DNA of 64,000 nucleotides from [Zimmermannella] faecalis ATCC 13722 (GTDB taxonomy: Bacteria > Actinomycetota > Actinomycetes > Actinomycetales > Microbacteriaceae). A program made the translations under genes and the position numbers. Location of the stretch: assembly GCF_000381765.1 (NCBI RefSeq), contig NZ_KB907075.1:1-64000 (forward strand). The letters run 5' to 3'. The notes beneath the pieces were generated by a model that had not been told where the DNA came from, did not search any database, and was given only the letters and a program-made list of their open reading frames with translations. Shown in pieces: positions 1-8,144 of the stretch (position 1 is its first letter; each line of letters starts with the position of its first letter).

Positions 1-3000
1 GCAGCCGAGTTCGCTGCAGCCTGCGCCGAGGCCTGCGACGCCGCGTTCGGGTCGCTCGACGCATCCGCAGAAGCGGTCGACGAGGCGTCCGCGGTTGCGG
101 CGACCTCAGCAGCAGCCTGAGCCGTAGCGTCCGCCGCAGCCGACGCCACCGAGTCCGCGTCTGCCATCGCGGCAGCCTGCGCCGCCGCCTGGGCAGCTGC
201 GTTCGCGTTCGAATCCGCGTTGGCCGAGGCCGAAGCAGACGCCGAAGCGTTCACGTTCGCGTCCGAAGCCGCAGCAGCATCAGGATCCGCGGCAGCGTCA
301 GGGTCCGCAGCCGCATCCGGGTCCGCAGCAGCATCGGGATCAGCCGCCGCGTCAGGGTCCGCGGCAGCGTCAGGGTCCGCAGCCGCATCCGGGTCCGCAG
401 CAGCGTTCGGATCCGCGGCAGCGTCCGGGTCGGCCGCTGCATCCGGGTCGGCAGCAGCATCGGGATCAGCCGCAGCATCCGGGTCAGCAGCCGCATCAGG
501 GTCCGCCGCCGCATCCGGGTCCGCAGCAGCATCCGGGTCCGTCGTGCCTTCGGCAACGGTCGTGAAGGTCACGGAGTCTTCAGTGTTTCCGTCTTCCGCG
601 TGAGCGACGTGCGTGCCCGGCTCAACACCGGTGAACTGTGCAGTCCAGTTGCCCTCGTCGTCGACGTCGACGGTCTTCGCCGCATCGTCGTTGTCGTCGA
701 GCCACACGAGCACCTCGGTGCCCGGCTCGCCGGTGCCCGTGACGGTCACGTCGGTACCAGTGATCTCCTCGTTGTCGGTTGGCGACACGATCACGACCGG
801 CGCGAGCGCGTCAACAACCTCGAAGTCGACCCGGTCGGCGCTCACCAAATCAGTGGCGAGCACAAGGTAGTCACCAGCAGGGACGTCAGGGAACGCGACC
901 GACCAGTTGCCGTCGTTGTCAGTAGCCTCAACTACGAGTTCCTGCGGTGGCGCCTCCGGCCCTTCTGCAAGGAATACGTGGAGTTCGACGCCAGGCTCAG
1001 ATGTACCGGTCACGGTCACGTTGCCAGCGGGCAGCTGATCGCCGTCCTCGGGCGTCGAGATCACCACTGCGTTGCGCACCGTGAAGTCGACGGAGTCCTC
1101 CGTCGCACCGTCGGTGGCAGTCGCGGTGTACGCCCCCGGCTCGACGTCGGCGAAGTCGACCGACCACGTGCCGTAAGTGTCGACGGTCGCGGTCTGCAGG
1201 TCAATGCCGTCACCAAGGTCGACGGTCACGACCGCGCCCGGCTGGCCCGTTCCGGTCACCGTGACGGTGCCCGCGGGGAACGCCTGGCCGTCAGTCGGCG
1301 ACGTAATCGTCACGGCCGCGTCGGGCGCGGGAACGACGAAGTTCGTCGTGTCCTGCGTCACACCGTCGGTCGCGACCACGTCGTAGTCGCCGGTGACGAC
1401 GGTGAAGTCGGCACTCCAGGCGCCAGTGATGTCGTCGGCGGTCACGGTCTGGCTAGCGCCACCCGTGAGCGTCACGGTGACGGATGCGCCGGGCTCTGCG
1501 GTACCAGTGATGGTCGCGGTGCCCGCTGCAACCTCGGCACCGGGCTCGGGCGAGTCGATGACCACCGGCGCGATGGCCGTCACGGTCACCTCGTCGCTCG
1601 AAAGGCCGTCGGTCGCGGTGATCGTGTACTCGCCGGGCGTTGCCAGCTCAACCTCGGTCGACCAGTTGCCGTTGTCATCCGCGAGAGCCGTCACCGACTC
1701 GCCGCCGTTGACCGAAACGCTCACCTCGGCGTTCGGCGACGACGTACCCGAGACCGGCACGGTACCGGTCGGCACGGTCGTGCCATCGGCGGGCGCCGTG
1801 ATCTCGACCGCGTCAACCACCGTGAAGTCGCTCTCGGTCGTCCACTGCGGTTCGTCACCCGTGTAGCGCACGTCGGTCGCAGTCACCGTGTGGGTGCCGG
1901 GCGCGACGTTCGGGAACGAAGTCGTCCACTCACCGCTTACGTTCGCGATGACCGTTTCAGTCGTGGCGCCGAGCGTCACGGCGACGGTTGCGCCCGGGTC
2001 GGCGGTTCCGGCGACCTCGACAGTGCCCTCCGGCACCGTGCTGCCATCGGCCGGCGTTTCGATCGCAACGCCGTCGGTCACAATGATGTCGACAGTGTCG
2101 AGCGTGTGTTCGTCGTTCGCCGTAATCGAGAAGTTGCCAACCGGCACGTCGGTGAAGGTCGTCGTCCAGGTGCCGTCGTCAGCCACGACGGGGTTCTGCG
2201 TGACACCGTTCAGCTCCACGTCCAGCGTTACGCCGGGCTCAGCGGTGCCCTCGACCGTGACCGAGCCAGGGGCGAAGAGCTCGCCCTCGCCCGGCGACGT
2301 GATCACGACTTCGGCAGCCTCAGCCGGCTCGGCGACAAGGAACGTCACCTGGTCAGCCGGCACGACGCCATCAGTCGCGGTGGCGGTGTGCTGCCCAACC
2401 AGAATGTCGTCGAACGTCGCCGACCACGCGCCATCACCGTCCGCTCGGACGGTCGTGGTCTGGCCGTCGAGGGTGACCGTCACGTCGACGTTCGGCGTCG
2501 ACGTTCCCGAAACCGTGACGCTGCCCCGCTCGAGCTCGGCGCCATCTTCGGGCGCCTCGATGACGACCGGGTCGTGCACGACGATGTTCACCTCGTCGTC
2601 GGTGAGCCCGTCGGTCGCCTCGATGGTGTGTTCGCCCGCGGTCACGCCGGCGAAGTTCGTCGCCCAGTTCCCGTCAGGGTCGACCGGCACCGTGTGCGTC
2701 GTGCCCTGCAGGGTCACGTCGACCGTCTGGTTCGGCGTACCCGTACCGGTGACGTGCACGGTGCCGGGCGCGAACCGCTCGCCCTCTTCGGGCGAGGTGA
2801 TCGTGACGTCGGCTGCCTCGGCATCGAGCGCGTGCACGGCCGAGGTTGCGAGCGGCAGCTCGAGGATGGGAGCCCCAGGGAGGAGCGTCACGGCAAGCGC
2901 CGTCACGTAGTACTGCGCAGTGCCGCCCTCGAGCGACGTCGTGCTCTGCTTGTTCAGCGTCACCTGCACGAGCTGGTCGAGCACGCCCTCGAGCACGGGG

Positions 3001-4418
3001 TCGAGCGTCTCGAGCACGGTGTCGACGAGCGCTTCAGTCGTGTCGAGCGCGCCGTCGACGGTCGGGCGCAGGAAGGTTCCGAGTGTGTTCGTCACTCCGG
3101 TGACGAGCGGCGTAAGAATCTCGTCGGCGGGAACCGAACCGAGCAGCCGGAGGTTGGTTCCGTTGGTCGAGGGTCCTTCTTCGACGAGGCCGAGGAACTG
3201 CGCAATCGACCCCGTAATTTTCACGCTACCGTCGGCAAGCGGAAGGAAAAGTGCGCCGGCTGTGACCTCGACGTTAACCGTGAGGTTGATTCGCTCGAGT
3301 AGCCCCACGATCACCTGGTCGACGACGTCCTCGAGCGCCTTGGTCACACCATCTGTGATGAGCTCGATCGAGTCTGCGTCGAGCACCTGAGTGTTCGAGA
3401 GCTGTCCGTTGAGCCCGCCCTCCATAAGCTGCTCGAGGTCGATGCGAATCTCGCCCGTGCCGAGGTTGATCGTGACGAGGCCGTCGGCCGAGCCGACCGT
3501 GCCTTGCAGGACTTGTTCGTTGACGTACGTGAGCGCGGAATCAATGCCGGTAACGCCCACCGTTGCGTCGTCAACGGCGACCGTTGCCAGGGGGATGCCG
3601 AGGAGTCCAAGGTTGATGTTCAGTACCTCGAGCTGTGAGATGAGTGTGCCGAGCGTCCCGTCGGTCGAAAGCAGCCCATCCAGCGTTGTGCCGAGACCAT
3701 CCACGGTGTCCCCGAGGTCGGTCACAAGACCGCCGACGAGCGGACTCGAAATCACGAGGTCGGCACCGGCGACGACGTACTCGGGCGTCACGGTGCCGTT
3801 CGACTTCTCGATCCGCGAGGCGAGCGCGCCGATCTCGAGCGAGGCCTCGTCGATGATTGCGTCGGTGAGGTCCGACACGGTCAGCTGGTCGAGCAGCGAC
3901 GTGAGGTTCACCCGCGCGGGGTCGCCAGTCGCCTGCTCGGGGCTCACCGCGATCGCACCGTCTTCGGTAATGACACCCGACGAGGCCGTTGCCGTCGTCT
4001 CGTCAGCCGCGCTCGCGTAGCTGTGCGCGGCACCGAGCTCGCCGAGGTAGATCAGGCCGCTGCCGTTCGCGTCGGAGATCAGGGGGATGCCGTTCAGCGT
4101 GCCGCCGAGGTCGGCCTGGATGATCTCGTTCAGCAGCGCGACGTTCAGCTGGTTGTACTTGGCCCCGTTGCTCGCGGCGGGCGGAAACTGCTGGTGCGCC
4201 GACGCGGCCTCAGCGACGTCGGCGCCGATCGCGTTGAGGTTCAGCACCTCGGCGTACGCCTCGGAGTACACCGCGTCGGCCGCCGCGGCGGTCGTCGTGA
4301 GCCCGGTCGACGCGAACGCGAGCACTGCGGCGACGCCGGCTGCGAGCCCTCCGAGCCACCGCATCCTGCCCGGTCGCTGTTTCGTCGCGCGCGTTGCTCG
4401 CGGCTCTGTTGCTCGCAT
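1..4418 (-). CDS. Large secreted surface protein, choice-of-anchor-G-like, with Ig-like repeats (3' end outside window)
   Basis: Read on the minus strand from ATG at 4418 (GAGG upstream), the frame stays open to the window edge, giving at least 1472 residues. It opens with a basic stretch and a hydrophobic segment (LAAGVAAVLAFASTGLTT) typical of a Sec signal peptide. A region of about 500 residues follows (LNLNAIGADVAEA..., then repeated LVTDLG/LDQLV phrases) that resembles the actinobacterial choice-of-anchor G family. Next come about nine Ig-like units of roughly 82 residues, each starting like SPEDGEELAPGTVTVTGTAEPG, and then an Ala/Asp/Pro/Ser tail. The large plus-strand frames across this stretch are mirror images of the biased codons. 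Infer a secreted, cell-surface, adhesin-like stalk. The anchor is not visible because the C-terminus lies outside the window. The family name is from memory and moderately sure. Confidence 0.8.
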   Translation of the reverse strand, partial: MRATEPRATRATKQRPGRMRWLGGLAAGVAAVLAFASTGLTTTAAAADAVYSEAYAEVLNLNAIGADVAEAASAHQQFPPAASNGAKYNQLNVALLNEIIQADLGGTLNGIPLISDANGSGLIYLGELGAAHSYASAADETTATASSGVITEDGAIAVSPEQATGDPARVNLTSLLDQLTVSDLTDAIIDEASLEIGALASRIEKSNGTVTPEYVVAGADLVISSPLVGGLVTDLGDTVDGLGTTLDGLLSTDGTLGTLISQLEVLNINLGLLGIPLATVAVDDATVGVTGIDSALTYVNEQVLQGTVGSADGLVTINLGTGEIRIDLEQLMEGGLNGQLSNTQVLDADSIELITDGVTKALEDVVDQVIVGLLERINLTVNVEVTAGALFLPLADGSVKITGSIAQFLGLVEEGPSTNGTNLRLLGSVPADEILTPLVTGVTNTLGTFLRPTVDGALDTTEALVDTVLETLDPVLEGVLDQLVQVTLNKQSTTSLEGGTAQYYVTALAVTLLPGAPILELPLATSAVHALDAEAADVTITSPEEGERFAPGTVHVTGTGTPNQTVDVTLQGTTHTVPVDPDGNWATNFAGVTAGEHTIEATDGLTDDEVNIVVHDPVVIEAPEDGAELERGSVTVSGTSTPNVDVTVTLDGQTTTVRADGDGAWSATFDDILVGQHTATATDGVVPADQVTFLVAEPAEAAEVVITSPGEGELFAPGSVTVEGTAEPGVTLDVELNGVTQNPVVADDGTWTTTFTDVPVGNFSITANDEHTLDTVDIIVTDGVAIETPADGSTVPEGTVEVAGTADPGATVAVTLGATTETVIANVSGEWTTSFPNVAPGTHTVTATDVRYTGDEPQWTTESDFTVVDAVEITAPADGTTVPTGTVPVSGTSSPNAEVSVSVNGGESVTALADDNGNWSTEVELATPGEYTITATDGLSSDEVTVTAIAPVVIDSPEPGAEVAAGTATITGTAEPGASVTVTLTGGASQTVTADDITGAWSADFTVVTGDYDVVATDGVTQDTTNFVVPAPDAAVTITSPTDGQAFPAGTVTVTGTGQPGAVVTVDLGDGIDLQTATVDTYGTWSVDFADVEPGAYTATATDGATEDSVDFTVRNAVVISTPEDGDQLPAGNVTVTGTSEPGVELHVFLAEGPEAPPQELVVEATDNDGNWSVAFPDVPAGDYLVLATDLVSADRVDFEVVDALAPVVIVSPTDNEEITGTDVTVTGTGEPGTEVLVWLDDNDDAAKTVDVDDEGNWTAQFTGVEPGTHVAHAEDGNTEDSVTFTTVAEGTTDPDAAADPDAAADPDAAADPDAAADPDAAADPDAAADPDAAADPNAAADPDAAADPDAAADPDAAADPDAAADPDAAADPDAAADPDAAAASDANVNASASASASANADSNANAAAQAAAQAAAMADADSVASAAADATAQAAAEVAATADASSTASADASSDPNAASQASAQAAANSA
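279..539 (-). repeat. DPDAAA hexapeptide (18-bp) tandem repeat
   Basis: About 14 to 15 copies of an 18-bp unit encode Asp-Pro-Asp-Ala-Ala-Ala on the minus strand, within the tail of the surface protein. Copies differ at synonymous positions (GAT/GAC, GCT/GCG) and a few carry substitutions such as Asn for Asp. Left of it the tail continues as an Ala/Ser/Asn/Gln-rich low-complexity segment. This is probably an extended, acidic wall-spanning spacer. The copy number could vary between strains by slippage. Confidence 0.85.
560..2840 (-). repeat. Tandem array of about nine Ig-like domain units
   Basis: A phrase of the type (S/T)PxxGxxxxxGTVTVTGT(A/S)EPG recurs roughly every 250 bp, near 2800, 2560, 2300, 2060, 1800, 1560, 1310, 1060 and 800. 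Each is followed by V(T/D)VTL...G-W-F...V-xxG-x-H/Y-x-A-x-DG, the layout of bacterial Ig-like (Big) folds. Units are diverged at the DNA level, so this is old domain duplication rather than recent slippage. Confidence 0.75.
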
Positions 4419-5078
4419 TTCGGGAGACCTCGAGGGGTCGCTCAAGTTTCGGCGGGGCTCAGCACGCATACGGGTACGTCTCTTTCTGGGGATCCGTCTT
4501 TGACCAACAGCAGCAAGTGGCGCACGACACGCGACGTTCGAGTACCCGTCAAGGTCGTACTGGCATCACCAATGAGCGCATGTTTTCAGGCACACCGAGT
4601 AGGCCTTGCGGCAATTCGCTTGTGCGTGACTTACATGCGCTTCACAGGAAACGACACCTGACACTCAGCATTATCGAACTCTCAGGAAAGCGCAAGTTCT
4701 TTCTCACCCTGCGTCATCCCCCTTGAGCGAATTTTGCGCGCAATCGAAATTGCACACCGATCTGTCAGCGGCGTGCAGCCTTTCCTGGCGCGGCACAGCG
4801 GCAGCTCGCCGACCGCACTCGAGACGTCACCCGGGGGTATACGCGAAACACAGAGAGCTGTATTTCCGTTCGAACTAATCGTTTAATTTGCATGCAAACG
4901 CGTGGATGTAGCGCGCCAGCAGCCCAGAATCCAGAATTCCCCCACTGGAGACTATCTACAACGACCCGCGCGGAAACATCACTGTTGTCAATGTTGAACA
5001 CAGGCTGACGGGCGACCGCTTCGAGCGGAAGTTCGAACGCCTAGAGGGCCCGCGACGACGCGAGTGAGGCCGCACCGA
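4419..5078. other. Non-coding gap, 660 bp
   Basis: This is the promoter side of the surface-protein gene (minus) and lies downstream of the FAD oxidoreductase (minus). It is noticeably less GC-rich than its surroundings from about 4600 to 4990. Short open frames exist, including a 78-residue one at 4765-5001, but none has a recognisable domain, ribosome site or coding bias. No RNA gene was recognised. Confidence 0.6.
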
Positions 5079-6542
5079 CTACGCGAGGGAAACCGAGTCG
5101 GGGTCGATGCCGAAGGAGTGCCGCAGGGCGCTGCGGGCGGCGTACCAGCCGCTGAGTCCGTGCACGCCGGGGCCGGGCGGGGTCGCCGACGACGCGAGGT
5201 AGATGCCCTCGCCGGGGGTGCGCCAGGGGTCGGGGGTGAGGGTGGGGCGGGCAAGTAGCTGTCGCAGCACGACGGCGCCCGACGAGATGTCGCCGCCAAC
5301 GTAGTTCGCGTTGTACTCGCCGAGCTCGGCGGCGGTGGTGCAGCGGGATGCGCGGATCCGGTCGCGCACGCCCGGCGCGAACCGCTCGAGCTGCGCGATC
5401 ACCTGCTCGGTGACATCGCGCGTCGACCCGTTCGGCACGTGCGTGTAGCTCCACACTGCGTGCACACCCGGGGCATTCCGGGCCGGGTCGAACTCGGTCG
5501 GCTGCGCGAGCAACACGTACGGCCGCTCGGCATGCCGCCCCCGCGCAACCGTGCCCTCGGCGGCCGTGATCTCGGCGCGCGTGCCACCGAGGTGCACGGT
5601 GGGCGCCGCGGCAACCCGGGGGTCGCGCCACGGAATCGGTCCATCGAGCACGAGGTCGACCTTCGCGGCGCCGTTCCCAAACCGGAAGCGATCCAACGCC
5701 CTCAGATACGAGCCCGGCAGCCCGGTATGCGCAATCCGCGCGAGATCGCGCACCGATGTGTCGAACACCCGCACATCAAATCCAGCGAGCTCCCGCAGGT
5801 CGGTGATGCGCCGACCGGTCACGATCGTGCCGCCGTGCGCCACGAGATCCTCGGCGAGCACGCGCGAAATCTCGCCCGACCCGCCAACCGGCACAGGCCA
5901 TCCGCCCGCGTGCCCCGCAAGCGAGAGCGTGAGCCCGACCGCGGCCGTCGCGAGCGAGGGCATCCGCCCGATCGAGTGGGCGGCGACCCCCGTGAGCATC
6001 GCCGGCGCGGCATCGTCGCGGAACGGCGCGTTCCAGAGGCCACTCCCCTGCTGCAGCGCGCGCAAGCCCATCCGCACCGCCGCGAGGGGATCGCGCGGCC
6101 ACCGGAGCATGCTCCCGCCGAGCGCAAAGTCGAACACCCCATCGGCGCGATCGAGCAGCGGCCGCAGCAGCCGCCCGTACGCGACCCCGTCGACGCCGAG
6201 CTCCGCAACGGTCCGCTCGAGGTCGCGATACGCGACGGCGGCATCACGACTATCGAGCGGATGCGCGTACGACGCCTCGGGCACAACGAACTCGACCCGC
6301 TCGGCGAGCCGAAACTCGCGGAAGAACCGCGACGCGAACGCCATCGGATGAATCGCCGAGCACACATCGTGCAGCACGCCCGGCTCGACGACCTCGGCCG
6401 TGCGGGTGCCGCCGCCGATCGTCGCGGCCGCCTCGAACACCGTCACGGGCACACCCGCCCGCGCGAGCGTCACCGCCGCCGCGAGCCCGTTCGGCCCCGA
6501 ACCGACGACCGCCGCCGTGCGCGCGCGAGTGCTGCTGCCCAT
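5079..6542 (-). CDS. Phytoene-desaturase-like FAD-dependent oxidoreductase
   Basis: The product has 487 residues. The N-terminus carries a dinucleotide-binding Rossmann motif (AAVVGSGPNGLAAAVTLARAG) followed by an acidic beta-2 end (VTVFEAAATIGGGTRT), the signature of the phytoene desaturase / PYROXD2-like amine-oxidase superfamily. The C-terminus has the second FAD contact (GEGIYLASSATPPGPGVHGLSGWYAA). It probably oxidises a hydrophobic or small organic substrate with FAD. The substrate is unknown and no carotenoid genes lie nearby, so a phytoene role is not implied. The start at 6542 was chosen because the frame upstream would run into the divergent RNB gene at 6586. Only 43 bp separate the two starts. 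Confidence 0.85.
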   Translation of the reverse strand: MGSSTRARTAAVVGSGPNGLAAAVTLARAGVPVTVFEAAATIGGGTRTAEVVEPGVLHDVCSAIHPMAFASRFFREFRLAERVEFVVPEASYAHPLDSRDAAVAYRDLERTVAELGVDGVAYGRLLRPLLDRADGVFDFALGGSMLRWPRDPLAAVRMGLRALQQGSGLWNAPFRDDAAPAMLTGVAAHSIGRMPSLATAAVGLTLSLAGHAGGWPVPVGGSGEISRVLAEDLVAHGGTIVTGRRITDLRELAGFDVRVFDTSVRDLARIAHTGLPGSYLRALDRFRFGNGAAKVDLVLDGPIPWRDPRVAAAPTVHLGGTRAEITAAEGTVARGRHAERPYVLLAQPTEFDPARNAPGVHAVWSYTHVPNGSTRDVTEQVIAQLERFAPGVRDRIRASRCTTAAELGEYNANYVGGDISSGAVVLRQLLARPTLTPDPWRTPGEGIYLASSATPPGPGVHGLSGWYAARSALRHSFGIDPDSVSLA

Positions 6543-6585
6543 AGTGCTCCGATCGTATGTCAGTCGCCTCGGGTAGCCTCCCGAC

Positions 6586-8121
6586 ATGAGCGAGCGCACC
6601 GAAGCCACGCCAGCGACCGACGGCGGCCAGGCCCCAGAAAGCCCAGCTACCGACAACCCCGAGAGCATGGCCGACCTCAACTTCGACGCGATCCGCGAGA
6701 AGTACGAGGTGACCGAGGCGTTCAGCCCCGAGCTCGAGCGCGAGGCCGCCGACGCCACCGACCGCTTCGCCGACGACCGCCTCGACGCGCGCGACCTCCA
6801 CCTCGTCACGATCGACCCGCCCGGCTCGAAAGACCTCGACCAGGCCGTTCGCATCGAACGCGGCACCGAGCACGACCGCCACGGCTACACGCTCTACTAC
6901 GCGATCGCCGACGTCGGCGCCTTCGTCGCGCCCGGCTCGCCCCTCGACGCCGAGGCACGCACCCGCGGCGAGACGAAGTACCTGCCCGACGGGAGCATCC
7001 CCCTCTACCCCCGCGCGCTCACCGAACACACCGCGAGCCTCGTCGCAGGCGTTGACCGCCCAGCCGTGCTCTGGCAGATCGAGACCGACGCGAACGGCGT
7101 GCTCACCCGCGCACGGGTTCGCCGCGCCCTCGTGCACGTTCGAGAGCGCCTCGACTACCCGTCGCTGCAGTCGACGTTCGACCATGGGCACCTGCTGCCC
7201 GAACCCATCGAGGCGCTGCCCGAGTTCGGCGGCGTGCGCGAAGAACGCTCCCGCGAGCGCGGCGCCGTCGAGCTGCAGCTGCCCGAACAAGACCTCGTGC
7301 GCATCGACGGCCGCTGGCAGCTTCGCCTCGAGCCCCGCACCCGAATGGACAACTGGAACTCCCACTGCTCCCTCGCAACCGGCATCGCCGCCGCCCGCAT
7401 CATGCTCGCCGGCGGCACGGGTCTGCTGCGCACCCTGCCGGCGCCCGACGCGGATACGGTGCGCCAGTTCCGGCAGGCGGCGCACGCCCTCGGGGTCGAG
7501 ACCACCGACGAGCAACTGCCCGGCGAGATTCTCGCGAGCCTCGACCCGACCGACCCGCGAGCCCTCGCCCTCAACTCGGCGGCGACGAAGCTCCTGCGCG
7601 GCTCGGGGTACCTCGCCTTCACCCCCGAGACCGACTTCGACCCCGAGCACGATCACGACAAGGCCTGGCACGCCGGCGTCGCGAGCGAGTATGCGCACGC
7701 GACCGCGCCCATCCGCCGCCTCGGCGACCGCTTCGTGAGCGAAATCTGCCTCGCGTACGGCGGCGACTGGGTCGCGCTCGACGGCACGGCGCGGGTCACG
7801 GGCGAGGTGCCCACCGACATCGTCGCCGCGCTCGACGAGCTGCCGGGACTCCTGCAGAACTCCGGTCGCATCGCTGGCTCGATCGAGAACGAGTGCATCA
7901 ACCTCGCCGAGGCCGTCGCGCTGCAGGATGCGGTGGGCGAAGAGTTCGACGCCGGCCTCCTGCGCGGCGGCGACGGCGACCACCACGCCGAAGTATTCGT
8001 CACCGAACCGCCCGTGATCGCGCAGTGCCGCGGCGACGTGCCCGCTGGCGAGCACGTGCGCGTGCGGCTCGTCGAGGCCGACGTCGCGAAGCGCCGCGTT
8101 CGGTTTGAATACCCGGCGTAG
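6586..8121 (+). CDS. RNB-domain ribonuclease (RNase II family)
   Basis: The product has 511 residues, of the short RNB type found in actinobacteria. The catalytic RNB core is clear. It includes VTIDPPGSKDLDQAV near residues 74-88, with the Mg-binding aspartates, then YYAIADVGAFV and later YAHATAPIRRLGDRF, the conserved end of the RNB barrel. It hydrolyses RNA 3' to 5'. There is no obvious cold-shock or S1 domain, so it is shorter than E. coli RNase II/R. An alternative start at Met28 (6667) would drop an unstructured Pro/Thr-rich leader that may not be translated. It ends 23 bp before the convergent LuxR-type gene. Confidence 0.87.
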   Translation: MSERTEATPATDGGQAPESPATDNPESMADLNFDAIREKYEVTEAFSPELEREAADATDRFADDRLDARDLHLVTIDPPGSKDLDQAVRIERGTEHDRHGYTLYYAIADVGAFVAPGSPLDAEARTRGETKYLPDGSIPLYPRALTEHTASLVAGVDRPAVLWQIETDANGVLTRARVRRALVHVRERLDYPSLQSTFDHGHLLPEPIEALPEFGGVREERSRERGAVELQLPEQDLVRIDGRWQLRLEPRTRMDNWNSHCSLATGIAAARIMLAGGTGLLRTLPAPDADTVRQFRQAAHALGVETTDEQLPGEILASLDPTDPRALALNSAATKLLRGSGYLAFTPETDFDPEHDHDKAWHAGVASEYAHATAPIRRLGDRFVSEICLAYGGDWVALDGTARVTGEVPTDIVAALDELPGLLQNSGRIAGSIENECINLAEAVALQDAVGEEFDAGLLRGGDGDHHAEVFVTEPPVIAQCRGDVPAGEHVRVRLVEADVAKRRVRFEYPA

Positions 8122-8144
8122 CGGCCGGCCGCCTACCTACCTAG

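Noticed and set aside
279-539. CRISPR or tandem non-coding repeat
   Set aside because: 18-bp units remain in frame and encode DPDAAA inside an open reading frame, with synonymous differences.
600-3302. A 900-residue plus-strand frame and several others across 220-4661
   Set aside because: They mirror the Ig-repeat gene on the minus strand. Their composition is Arg/His/Asp/Val-rich with no domain, and the minus frame has a signal peptide, repeats and a good ribosome site.
4765-5001. Possible 78-residue minus-strand gene in the 4419-5078 gap
   Set aside because: No ribosome site, no family, composition unlike its neighbours. Left as non-coding.
5079-6542. Carotenoid biosynthesis enzyme (phytoene desaturase proper)
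   Set aside because: No crtB, crtE or related gene nearby. The fold is shared by many oxidoreductases.
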